From: Bacteroidales bacterium
GTDB lineage: Bacteria > Bacteroidota > Bacteroidia > Bacteroidales > Rikenellaceae
Reading direction: 5' to 3'
NCBI GenBank assembly: GCA_910574205.1
Contig: CAJSYJ010000002.1
Location: 372,001 to 436,000 of the forward strand
DNA: 64,000 nucleotides
Under the pieces are notes generated by a model. It saw nothing but the letters and a program-made list of their open reading frames with translations. It was not told where the DNA came from and did not search any database. The position numbers were made by a program, and so were the translations under genes. Positions 51,788 through 59,655 of the stretch are shown one piece after another (the stretch's first letter is position 1; each line of letters opens with the position of its first letter).

Positions 51788-52278
51788 ACCTCGACTCTGT
51801 TTTTGAACCGTTCGACTATCGCCCGGCGTCCGCGGCTCAACGCCGCATATACCGCCTCGCGGGAACACGCCGCCGCCCGCGCGATCTGCTCCACCTCCAT
51901 ACCGTCGACATGCTTCATGCGCATTATCATCTGCTGCGAAGCGGGCAGGCTGTCCATTATAGCCAGCGTGCGGGCAAGCCGTCCGGCCAACTCCCCTTCG
52001 TCCGGCGCCTCCTCGTCGGCCGTCATGCGAGCCATATCGATCGCAGCGACACTCTTGCGGTCACGTATGGCGTTCAGCGACAGATGTCTTACCACGGTTC
52101 TGGCCAATGCCGCCGGCGAGTGGTAGTCGTCCAGACGACTGCGCATCGTAAAGAGTTTGAGCAGTGCGTCCTGCACCACATCCTCGGCCGCAGAGGTCGA
52201 CTGCAAGAGTCTCTCTGCCCTCCGCACCAGATCGCCGCGTTGACCGGCGGCGAATATTTCGAACTCTTCGATGCTCAT
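51784..52278 (-). CDS. ECF-type RNA polymerase sigma factor
   Basis: The 164-residue protein has sigma region 2 (AAEDVVQDALLKLFTMRSRL, DYHSPAALARTVVRHLSLN) and region 4 (LPASQQMIMRMKHVDGMEVEQIARAAACSREAVYAALSRGRRAI) with the helix-turn-helix that reads the -35 element. Being short and without extra domains it is a minimal ECF factor. It is the first gene of a five-gene operon with the anti-sigma-like protein, a secreted protein and two GIN-domain proteins, all of which may be its targets. No TAnnTTTG promoter is seen upstream, as expected if it controls itself. Confidence 0.88.
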   Translation of the reverse strand: MSIEEFEIFAAGQRGDLVRRAERLLQSTSAAEDVVQDALLKLFTMRSRLDDYHSPAALARTVVRHLSLNAIRDRKSVAAIDMARMTADEEAPDEGELAGRLARTLAIMDSLPASQQMIMRMKHVDGMEVEQIARAAACSREAVYAALSRGRRAIVERFKNRVEV

Positions 52279-52372
52279 CTATCCGATTCGTTTCAATTAT
52301 ATGACACGGCCGGCAGCGTTTTCTGACAATATTTTATGATTTTTACGAAAAAATAATCTCACGAAGCCCCCC

Positions 52373-52489
52373 TTTCGTCAAATCGCTGCATATGCAGCTC
52401 TGCGACGGAGTGAGGCAATGGGCTGTACTCGGCGTACTGCCCATTGCCGAGCGACGAGGCGCGGCAGTAAAATGCCGCTTTTGACGAAA
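52373..52489 (+). repeat. Dispersed palindromic repeat, copy 3 (most complete)
   Basis: This 117-base element has perfect 10-base terminal inverted repeats (TTTCGTCAAA at 52373-52382, TTTGACGAAA at 52480-52489) and an inner 10-bp inverted repeat (GGCAATGGGC with GCCCATTGCC). It lies 14 bases beyond the rmuC stop and about 95 bases before the ECF sigma gene, and shares its core with copies 1 and 2. Confidence 0.8.
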
Positions 52490-52503
52490 AAAAGCTGCTC
52501 GGT

Positions 52504-53784
52504 CTACTCATCCGCCTCGGCCTCGGATGATTCGAGCGCACGCGCCGACTGCCGCTTCTTGGTCGGCAGCCCCAGACGCCGCAGCCGCTCGCCCAGACGG
52601 ACGATATTGTTGTTGCCCGTATGCAGCCGCTTGTAGGCGTCGTCGTAGCGCGTGCGCGCCTGGTCCAACGCCGTACCTACACCCTCCAACGACTCGGTAA
52701 AGGCCACCAACTGCTCGTAGAGCTTCGTGGCCTTGTCGACGATCTCCGCCTGATTCTTGCTCTGCGCATCGCGACGCCACATGTCGCCGACCATTTTCAA
52801 CAGCGCGAAGAGGTTGGTGGGCGAAGATATTATGACCTTGTGGCGATAGGCATCCGACCATATCGCCCGATCCTGTTTCAACGCCTCCAAAAATGCCGGC
52901 TCCGACGGGACGAACATTATGACGAAGTCGGGCGAGCAGACGAGCTTCTGGTACTCCTTGGCCGAGAGCTCCTGCACGTGGCGCCTTACCGAGGCCACAT
53001 GCTCGCTCATCAGGCGGCGGCGCTCCTCCTCCGTCTCGGCCGCCGTGAAGTTGACATAGGCTGTCAGCGACACCTTTGAGTCGATGACGATCGACCGCTC
53101 TTCGGGCAGCCGCAGCAACACATCGGGTCGCAGGTTGCGCCCCGTCTCGTCTTTGAGATTGGCCTGCACGTCGTAGTGCAGCCCCTTGACCAGCCCCGTG
53201 CTCGACAGTATGGTTTCGAGATAGACCTCGCCCCAGTCGCCCTGCGTTTTGGAATTGCCGCGAAGGGCATTGGTCAGGTTGGTCGCTTCGGCGGTCATGC
53301 GCACGTTGAGCCGCATAAGGTTGTCCAGCTCGTTTTTCAGCGCACCGCGCTGCTCGTTCTCTGAAGCGTATATGCGCTCCACCCTCTCGCGGAACTCCGT
53401 GATGTTGTCCTTGAATGGTTTGAGCAGCATGTCGAGCGACTCGCGGTTGGTGCGGCGGAACTCGCGCGACTGCTCGCCGAATATCTCGCCCGCCAGACTG
53501 CGGAACTGCGCCGTCATCGTCCTCTCCAACTCCTCGCGGTCGCGTCGCGACGTATGCTCCCTTTCGCGCAGCGCCGCCAGCTCGCTCTCGACCCTCACGC
53601 GCGCTATGCGCTCGTCGGCAACCTCGCCGCGCAGACGCTCCGCCGCCGCCCGCTCGGCTGCCAGAGCCTCCTCGGCGGCGGAGCGCTCCCCTACCCGTGC
53701 TGCAAGCGTGCGCCACAGCACGACGGCCAACACGCCCGCCACGGCCGTCAATGCCGCTATTGCAATCGTATATCCCATATCCAT
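52504..53784 (-). CDS. rmuC: DNA recombination protein RmuC
   Basis: RmuC limits DNA inversions and is a predicted nuclease. The 426-residue protein starts with a membrane anchor (GYTIAIAALTAVAGVLAVVL), followed by a long coiled coil (about 30-130, rich in Arg and Glu) and the RmuC domain with QGDWGEVYLETIL, RPDVLLRLPEERSIVIDSKVSLTAY (the PD-(D/E)XK-like DSK motif) and VIMFVPSEPAFLEAL. A -7 element at 53822-53829 excludes starts above about 53810; 53784 (MDMGYTIA) is preferred. Confidence 0.93.
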   Translation of the reverse strand: MDMGYTIAIAALTAVAGVLAVVLWRTLAARVGERSAAEEALAAERAAAERLRGEVADERIARVRVESELAALREREHTSRRDREELERTMTAQFRSLAGEIFGEQSREFRRTNRESLDMLLKPFKDNITEFRERVERIYASENEQRGALKNELDNLMRLNVRMTAEATNLTNALRGNSKTQGDWGEVYLETILSSTGLVKGLHYDVQANLKDETGRNLRPDVLLRLPEERSIVIDSKVSLTAYVNFTAAETEEERRRLMSEHVASVRRHVQELSAKEYQKLVCSPDFVIMFVPSEPAFLEALKQDRAIWSDAYRHKVIISSPTNLFALLKMVGDMWRRDAQSKNQAEIVDKATKLYEQLVAFTESLEGVGTALDQARTRYDDAYKRLHTGNNNIVRLGERLRRLGLPTKKRQSARALESSEAEADE

Positions 53785-53821
53785 GTCCGTTGTCCGTTGC
53801 GGCGACATGCCGCACCGATTA

Positions 53822-53829
53822 CAAAGGTA
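53822..53829 (-). promoter_or_regulatory. -7 promoter element for rmuC
   Basis: On the minus strand TACCTTTG lies 38 bases before the chosen rmuC start. Confidence 0.5.
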
Positions 53830-53873
53830 GGCAACAATTCCCAATCGGGAGCCGATAATTGGCAATAATTTCG

Positions 53874-53881
53874 TACTTTTG
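53874..53881 (+). promoter_or_regulatory. -7 promoter element for rpe
   Basis: TACTTTTG fits TAnnTTTG and lies 28 bases before the rpe start at 53910. It shares the short divergent region with the rmuC promoter. Confidence 0.5.
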
Positions 53882-53909
53882 TCTGCGAATCGGAAAAACG
53901 CACTTAATT

Positions 53910-54560
53910 ATGAAACGTATCATAGCTCCGTCGGTTCTGTCGGCCGACTTCGGACAACTCCGACACGATATCGAGATGATCGACCGCAGCGCGGCCGAGT
54001 GGGTACACATCGACGTGATGGACGGCGTGTTCGTACCGAACATATCGTTCGGATTCCCCGTGATGAAGCCCATACGCCGGGCGACGTCCAAGGTGCTCGA
54101 CGTACATCTTATGATTACCGACCCCGAGCGCTACACGGCGCGCTTCGTCGAGGCGGGCGCCGACATCGTGACCTTCCACTACGAAGCGACGATGGACATA
54201 CGCGGCTGCATAGCCTCCATACGCGGGGCCGGCGCCAAGGTGGGCATCTCGATCAAGCCGGCCACCTCGCCCGAGGTGCTGCGCGACATACTCCCGTCGG
54301 TGGATCTGGTGCTTGTAATGAGCGTCGAGCCGGGCTTCGGAGGACAGTCGTTCATGCCGGCGGCCGTAGACAAGGTGCGCATGCTCGATAAGATGAAGCG
54401 CGAAGCGGGGCTCGATACCATAATCGAAGTCGACGGCGGGATATCGGCCGCCAACTCGCGCCTGCTGTTCGATGCGGGTGCCGAGGCGCTCGTTGCGGGC
54501 AGCTCGGTCTTCGGCGCCGCCGACCCGGCCGAGGCTATCGACAGAATGCTGAAAGCATAA
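53910..54560 (+). CDS. rpe: Ribulose-phosphate 3-epimerase
   Basis: Rpe interconverts ribulose 5-phosphate and xylulose 5-phosphate in the pentose phosphate pathway. The 216-residue TIM barrel shows IAPSVLSADFGQL, HIDVMDGVFVPNISFG (metal-binding His and catalytic Asp), DVHLMI, TFHYEA, VMSVEPGFGGQSFMP and EVDGGI (second catalytic Asp). The start at 53910 is downstream of the promoter element and gives the family length. It precedes the ABC-F gene by 5 bases. Confidence 0.96.
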   Translation: MKRIIAPSVLSADFGQLRHDIEMIDRSAAEWVHIDVMDGVFVPNISFGFPVMKPIRRATSKVLDVHLMITDPERYTARFVEAGADIVTFHYEATMDIRGCIASIRGAGAKVGISIKPATSPEVLRDILPSVDLVLVMSVEPGFGGQSFMPAAVDKVRMLDKMKREAGLDTIIEVDGGISAANSRLLFDAGAEALVAGSSVFGAADPAEAIDRMLKA

Positions 54561-54565
54561 CAGAT

Positions 54566-56509
54566 ATGATTTCATTAGACAACCTCACGATAAGTTACGG
54601 CGGCTGGACGCTGTTCGACGACATATCGCTGCTGATAAACCCCAAGGACAGAATAGGTCTTGTGGGCAAGAACGGCGCGGGCAAGACCACCCTGCTGCGC
54701 ACTATCGTCGGCGAGCAGCAGCCCACTTCGGGGGCAGTGACCCTCAACGGCGAGTGCTCGATAGGCTACCTGCCGCAGCAGATGCGCGTTGCCGACACCA
54801 CCACGCTGGTCGACGAGACGGCCAAGGCTTTCGACGAAGTGCTGCGTATCGAGGCGGAGATAGAGCGCCTGACGGCCGCCATAGCCGAGCGCACCGACTA
54901 CTGCTCGGCCGAGTACGAGGAGCTGCTGCACCGGCTCAACGACGCCAACGACCGCTATCGCATCCTCGGCGGCGACACCCGCGAAGCCGACATCGAGCGC
55001 ACGCTGCTGGGGCTGGGATTCCGTCGTTCGGACTTCACGCGCTCCACCAGCGAGTTTTCGGGCGGCTGGCGCATGCGCATCGAGCTGGCCAAGCTGCTGC
55101 TGCGACGTCCGTCTATATTCCTGCTCGACGAGCCTACCAACCACCTCGACATCGAGAGTATACAGTGGCTCGAAGACTACCTCAAATCATACAACGGCGC
55201 CGTGCTGCTCATATCGCACGACCGCGCATTTCTGGATAACGTCACCACACGCACCGTCGAGCTGTCGCTGGGCAAGATATACGACTACAAGGTGCCCTAC
55301 TCCAAGTTCGTCGAGCTGCGCGCCGAGCGCCGCCGCCAACAGCTGGCCGCCTACCAGAACCAGCAGCGCATGATCGAGAAGACCGAGGAGTTCATCGAGA
55401 AGTTCCGCTACAAGCCCACCAAGAGCAATCAGGTGCAGTCGCGCATAAAGCAGCTCGAACGCATCGAGCGCATCGAGGTCGACGAGGAGGATCTCTCGCG
55501 CCTCAACATAAAGTTCCCGCCCGCACCACGCTCGGGACAGATCGTGGCCGAGATAAAGGGCGTCGGCAAGTCGTTCGGCTCCAAGCACGTATTCTCGGGG
55601 GCCGAGTTCACGATCGAGCGCGGCGCGAAGATAGCTCTGGTAGGCCGTAACGGCGAGGGCAAGACCACGCTGGCACGCATGCTCACGGGCGAGCTGTCGC
55701 CCACCGAGGGCGAGATACGTATCGGAGCCAACGTCAACATAGGCTACTACGCCCAGAATCAGGACGATCTTATGGACGGCGAGTTTACCGTCTTCGACAC
55801 GCTCGACAGAGTTGCCGTGGGCGATATACGCACGCGTCTGCGCGACATACTCGGCGCATTCCTCTTCCGCGGCGAGGACATCGACAAGAAGGTCAAGGTG
55901 CTCTCGGGCGGCGAGCGCTCGCGTCTGGCTATGGCGCGGCTTATGCTCGAACCATACAATCTGCTCATACTCGACGAGCCGACCAACCACATGGATATGC
56001 GCTCGAAGGATATACTCAAAAACGCGCTTACGAAGTACGACGGCACCCTGGTCGTCGTCTCGCACGACCGCGAGTTCCTCGACGGGCTGGTCGACAAGGT
56101 ATACGAGTTCCGCGACGGCGGCGTGAAGGAGTATCTGGGCGGCATATACTACTTTCTCGAAAAGCGCAAGATCGACTCCCTATCGGAGATCGAGCGCAAG
56201 AACGCGACGCCCGCAGCATCGCCCGCGGCCGCAGCCGCACCGTCGTCGGGCAAGCTCTCCTACGAGCAGCGCAAGGAGCAGGAGAAGCTGTTGCGCCGGC
56301 TGCGCAAGGCTGTCGAGACGATCGAATCGGAGCTGGCCGAGGTCGAGGCTCAGATCAAGGCTATGGACGAACGCCTGGCCGCGGCCAACGGCTACGATGC
56401 CGCCGACTATGCCCGCTACGACGAGCTGAAAGCGCGTTACGACCACCTTATGCACGAGTGGGAGAAGGCATCCTACGAATTGGAGATTACCGAATCGGAG
56501 TGGCGATGA
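54566..56509 (+). CDS. ABC-F family ATPase (YheS/ABCF3-like)
   Basis: The 647-residue protein has two ABC domains: domain 1 with GLVGKNGAGKTT, FSGGWRMRIELA and FLLDEPTNHLDIES; domain 2 with GRNGEGKTT, LSGGERSRLAMA and LILDEPTNHMD. Note the domain 1 signature FSGGW, standard for this subgroup. The linker carries the KPTKSNQVQSRIKQLERIERIE arm, and a Lys/Glu-rich C-terminal coiled coil follows an Ala/Pro-rich spacer. It is a translation-linked housekeeping ATPase and unlike the 43959 gene has no leader. It is 5 bases after rpe, and its stop overlaps the ATG of a flavodoxin fragment. Confidence 0.93.
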   Translation: MISLDNLTISYGGWTLFDDISLLINPKDRIGLVGKNGAGKTTLLRTIVGEQQPTSGAVTLNGECSIGYLPQQMRVADTTTLVDETAKAFDEVLRIEAEIERLTAAIAERTDYCSAEYEELLHRLNDANDRYRILGGDTREADIERTLLGLGFRRSDFTRSTSEFSGGWRMRIELAKLLLRRPSIFLLDEPTNHLDIESIQWLEDYLKSYNGAVLLISHDRAFLDNVTTRTVELSLGKIYDYKVPYSKFVELRAERRRQQLAAYQNQQRMIEKTEEFIEKFRYKPTKSNQVQSRIKQLERIERIEVDEEDLSRLNIKFPPAPRSGQIVAEIKGVGKSFGSKHVFSGAEFTIERGAKIALVGRNGEGKTTLARMLTGELSPTEGEIRIGANVNIGYYAQNQDDLMDGEFTVFDTLDRVAVGDIRTRLRDILGAFLFRGEDIDKKVKVLSGGERSRLAMARLMLEPYNLLILDEPTNHMDMRSKDILKNALTKYDGTLVVVSHDREFLDGLVDKVYEFRDGGVKEYLGGIYYFLEKRKIDSLSEIERKNATPAASPAAAAAPSSGKLSYEQRKEQEKLLRRLRKAVETIESELAEVEAQIKAMDERLAAANGYDAADYARYDELKARYDHLMHEWEKASYELEITESEWR

Positions 56510-56670
56510 AGAGGGCTGTGGCCATAAACGGCTCGCCCCGCACTGGCGGCATTCGCACACGCAGCCTGAGCATATCCGGCACCCGTCGCCTCGCCGGCCG
56601 TCTGCCCGAGTGCTCCGGCCGGCGGATATGCAGCCTTACCGAGGCCGTATGTGCCAAAATACGCAAATAA
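56506..56670 (+). pseudogene. Fragment of an NADPH-dependent FMN reductase / flavodoxin-fold gene
   Basis: The ATG overlaps the ABC-F stop (ATGA) and the frame starts MKRAVAINGSPRTGG, which is the FMN-phosphate loop (AINGSPR-x-GG) that begins NADPH-dependent FMN reductases, normally about 180 residues. The remaining 40 residues (IRTRSLSISGTRRLAGRL...) have no flavodoxin character. This looks like an N-terminal stub left by a deletion, now between ABC-F and rlmB. It might still be translated but would not bind FMN. Confidence 0.55.
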
Positions 56671-56682
56671 AAACCTTATATA

Positions 56683-57411
56683 ATGGAGAACATAATTTTC
56701 GGAATACGCCCCGTAGCCGAGGCTATCGAATCGCACAAGCAGATCGAACGCATCTACATCCGCAAGGGTGCCGAGGGGCAGCTGATGACCGACCTCAAAG
56801 ACCTGTGCATGCGTTACCGCCTGCGCTGGCAGGAGGTGCCGGTCGAGAAGCTCAACCGTCTCACGCGAGGCAATCATCAGGGCGTCGTGGCGCAGACGGC
56901 GGCCATAGAGTATGTCGAGCTGAACGATATTTTGGAGCGCGTGCCCGAGGACGAGACTCCGCTGGTAGTCGTCTTCGACGGTGTAACCGACGTGCGCAAC
57001 TTCGGCGGCATAGCCCGCTCGGCAGAGTGCGCCGGCGCCCACGGCCTCATAGCTCCGCTCAAAAACTCAGCACCGGTCAATGCCGATGCGATCAAGGCGT
57101 CGGCCGGTGCTCTGAACAAGATCCCGGTATGCCGCGTGGGGTCGATCCGCAACACGCTTAAAACGTTGCAGGCCGAAGGGTTCCGCGTCGTGGCCGCAAC
57201 CGAAAAGAGCCGCAAGCTGATCTACGACGCCGACCTGCGCCAGCCTACGGCCATAGTCATGGGCGCCGAGGACAAGGGCATTTCGAAAGAGGTGCTCAAA
57301 CTCTGCGACGAGCAGCTGGCCATACCGCTCATCGGATCGATCGAATCGCTCAACGTCGCGGCGGCGGCAGCCGTCATGCTCTTCGAAGTCGTGCGTCAGC
57401 GCATAGGATAG
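56683..57411 (+). CDS. rlmB: 23S rRNA (guanosine-2'-O-)-methyltransferase RlmB
   Basis: RlmB methylates the 2'-OH of G2251 in 23S rRNA. The 242-residue protein has the N-terminal substrate domain (IIFGIRPVAEAIESHKQIERIYI) and the SPOUT knot with GVTDVRNFGGIARSAE (motif 1), VMGAEDKGIS (motif 2) and IPLIGSIESLNVAAAAAVMLFE (motif 3). The downstream GTG-start protease gene follows after 14 bases. Confidence 0.95.
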   Translation: MENIIFGIRPVAEAIESHKQIERIYIRKGAEGQLMTDLKDLCMRYRLRWQEVPVEKLNRLTRGNHQGVVAQTAAIEYVELNDILERVPEDETPLVVVFDGVTDVRNFGGIARSAECAGAHGLIAPLKNSAPVNADAIKASAGALNKIPVCRVGSIRNTLKTLQAEGFRVVAATEKSRKLIYDADLRQPTAIVMGAEDKGISKEVLKLCDEQLAIPLIGSIESLNVAAAAAVMLFEVVRQRIG

Positions 57412-57425
57412 ATCCTCGGGCGACA

Positions 57426-57998
57426 GTGGCGACGATCCGGCATCCTCTTTTGGGCGAGGTGGAGTGCGTTGTTTCGGCGCGCTCGCGCGGCATACGCCTT
57501 ACGGTCAAGCCCTCGGGCGCTGTAAGGCTGAGCTACCCCGCACTGGTCGGCCGCAGACGCGCCCTGGCCTTTCTCGACGCAAAGGCCGAATGGGTCGCAG
57601 CGACTCAGCGCCGCATGGCCGAACGACGCGAGACGATACCGCATATCACGCGGCAGGAGGTCGAGCGGCTGCGCGCCGAGGCCGCCCGCACCCTGCCGCC
57701 GCTGGCATATGCGCTGGCCGAGCGCTTCGGCTTCGAGGTCGGACGCGTTACAGTGCGTGCCGCCCGCACCAAGTGGGGCAGCTGCTCGGCGCGCAACGAC
57801 ATATCGCTGTCGCTCTTTCTGGCGGCATTGCCGCGCCACCTGCAAGAGTTCGTCATCATCCACGAGCTGTGCCATACGGTGCACCACAACCACTCGGCCG
57901 CATTCCATGCTTTGGTCGACCGCTGTCTTGGCGGCCGCGAACGGGAGTTGGAGGGCGAGTTGAAACGCTGCCGCATACCTATCGTCGCCGAGGCCTGA
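57426..57998 (+). CDS. YgjP-type metallopeptidase (DUF45)
   Basis: The 190-residue protein carries HELCHTVHHNHSAAFH (HExxH plus a downstream His), the zinc motif of the YgjP/DUF45 family, and TKWGSCSARNDISLS just before it. GTG at 57426 is the only start that gives the family length. It follows rlmB closely and probably shares its transcript. Cellular substrate unknown. Confidence 0.87.
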   Translation: MATIRHPLLGEVECVVSARSRGIRLTVKPSGAVRLSYPALVGRRRALAFLDAKAEWVAATQRRMAERRETIPHITRQEVERLRAEAARTLPPLAYALAERFGFEVGRVTVRAARTKWGSCSARNDISLSLFLAALPRHLQEFVIIHELCHTVHHNHSAAFHALVDRCLGGRERELEGELKRCRIPIVAEA

Positions 57999-58033
57999 TC
58001 CGCACCGCAGGCCTGCGCACTATCTCACAAGAT

Positions 58034-58810
58034 CTATCCCAGCGCCACGTCGAGGATCATCATGACGATGAATCCCACGGCGAAGGTCAATGTACCCAGA
58101 TTGGAGTGGTGCCCCTGCTGAGCCTCGGGGATAAGCTCCTCGACAACGACATACAACATAGCACCGGCCGCAAATCCCAACAGATACGGCATCATCGGCA
58201 GCAGGCTGTCGATCAACAATATCGTAATCACGGCAGCTATCGGCTCGACTATGCCCGACAAGGCGCCGAAGACGAAGGCGCGCCTGCGCGTGAAGCCCTC
58301 CGAGCGCAGCGGCAGCGAGATTATCGCACCCTCGGGGACATTCTGTATCGCTATGCCCGCCGCCAGCGCCACGGCACCGCTAAGCGTAATGCCCATATCG
58401 CCGCTCATGGCTCCGGCAGCCACCACACCCACGGCCATGCCCTCGGGGATGTTATGCAGCGTGACGGCCAGCACGAGCATCGACGAACGCCCCAGCCCCG
58501 ACCTTACGCCCTCGGGCTCCGACGAATTGAGATGCAGGTGCGGAATCAGGTTATCGAGCAGCAGCAAGAACAGCATGCCGGCCGCCAGACCGCTGCACGC
58601 AGGCGCCCATGCCCATGCCCCCAGCGCCGAGGACATATCGAGCGAGGGCAGCAGCAGCGACCACACCGACGCGGCGACCATCACGCCCGAGGCGAATCCC
58701 AACAGTCCCTTTTGCAGCAGCGACGACATCTCGCCGCGTGCCAGCAACACGAAGGCCGCCCCTATTACCGTCCCCAGAAAGGGCACCGAAACTATGGCGA
58801 AAAGTTCCAT
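58034..58810 (-). CDS. ZIP-family divalent metal transporter
   Basis: The 258-residue inner-membrane protein has about eight hydrophobic segments. The hallmark metal-binding helices read VTLHNIPEGMAVGV and IAIQNVPEGAIISL (the ZIP HNxPEG and QNxPEG motifs). A Gly/Ser-poor loop with His residues (IPHLHLNSSEPEG) may bind metal on the cytoplasmic side. ZIP proteins import zinc, iron or manganese. It is a minus-strand gene converging with the YgjP-type gene, downstream of rubrerythrin. Confidence 0.92.
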   Translation of the reverse strand: MELFAIVSVPFLGTVIGAAFVLLARGEMSSLLQKGLLGFASGVMVAASVWSLLLPSLDMSSALGAWAWAPACSGLAAGMLFLLLLDNLIPHLHLNSSEPEGVRSGLGRSSMLVLAVTLHNIPEGMAVGVVAAGAMSGDMGITLSGAVALAAGIAIQNVPEGAIISLPLRSEGFTRRRAFVFGALSGIVEPIAAVITILLIDSLLPMMPYLLGFAAGAMLYVVVEELIPEAQQGHHSNLGTLTFAVGFIVMMILDVALG

Positions 58811-58923
58811 ACAACAACAGATTTACGATTTACATGCGGGGCATCGGGCATCCGCCCTTACTGCAATGCAGGCCGCTCCGAAACGGAAACGGCCTGCACT
58901 AATCATACCCCGATAACGGTGTA

Positions 58924-59460
58924 TCAATAATTCTCCGACTTCAACTCGAAGTATCCTTGCGCATGGGCGCATACGGGGCATATCTCGGGTGCCTGTCGTC
59001 CGACGTGTATATGGCCGCAGTTAGAACACTGCCATATCATGTCTCCGTCGCGCGAGAATACCAGTCCGCCCTCGACATTCGACAGCAGTTTGCGGTAACG
59101 CTCCTCGTGCTCCTTCTCGATCCGGCCTACCTGCTCGAACAGCAGCGCAATATCCTCGAAACCCTCCTCGCGTGCCGTGGCCGCGAACGACGCATACATG
59201 TCGGTCCACTCGTAGTTTTCGCCTGCGGCGGCTGCGGCGAGATTTTCGGCCGTCGTTCCGATGCCGCCCAGCAGCTTGAACCATATCTCGGCATGCTCCT
59301 TCTCGTTGGCCGCCGTCTGCTCGAATATGCGGGCTATCTGCACATATCCCTCTTTCTTTGCCTTAGAGGCGAAGTATGTATACTTGTTGCGCGCCTGCGA
59401 CTCGCCGGCGAATGCTTCGCGGAGGTTCTGCTCCGTGCGGGTTCCTTTAAGCTCTTTCAT
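58924..59460 (-). CDS. Rubrerythrin
   Basis: Rubrerythrin is a cytoplasmic peroxidase of anaerobes. The N-terminal four-helix di-iron domain has [17 protein letters not shown] and [13 protein letters not shown], with a second pair of Glu in [12 protein letters not shown], and the C-terminal rubredoxin domain has [11 protein letters not shown] and [12 protein letters not shown] (Cys4 iron). At 178 residues it is a short form. The -7 element at 59502-59510 drives it. Confidence 0.95.
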   Translation of the reverse strand: MKELKGTRTEQNLREAFAGESQARNKYTYFASKAKKEGYVQIARIFEQTAANEKEHAEIWFKLLGGIGTTAENLAAAAAGENYEWTDMYASFAATAREEGFEDIALLFEQVGRIEKEHEERYRKLLSNVEGGLVFSRDGDMIWQCSNCGHIHVGRQAPEICPVCAHAQGYFELKSENY

Positions 59461-59501
59461 AAGTTTCGTTTATGGGTCTTACAAATTCTATTATCTTTTC
59501 G

Positions 59502-59510
59502 GCAAAGATA
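59502..59510 (-). promoter_or_regulatory. -7 promoter element for rubrerythrin
   Basis: On the minus strand TATCTTTGC lies 41 bases before the ATG at 59460. Confidence 0.55.
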
Positions 59511-59602
59511 GAGCATTATTTCCGTTACGCCATAAGTTTTCGATCGTATATTTTTATCCGACCATAAGCAAATGCTATAACGCCGATCCGCATAAGGACA
59601 AA

Positions 59603-59636
59603 TTTTGTTTTTGCGGCCGACATGTAATATCTTTGC
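59603..59636 (+). promoter_or_regulatory. Promoter of the ENPP-type phosphodiesterase gene
   Basis: TTTTG (59603-59607) and TATCTTTGC (59628-59636) are 20 bases apart, 19 bases before the start at 59656; the longer frame starting at 59605 is therefore excluded. Confidence 0.75.
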
Positions 59637-59655
59637 ACCTGTAAAACTCAACCCG

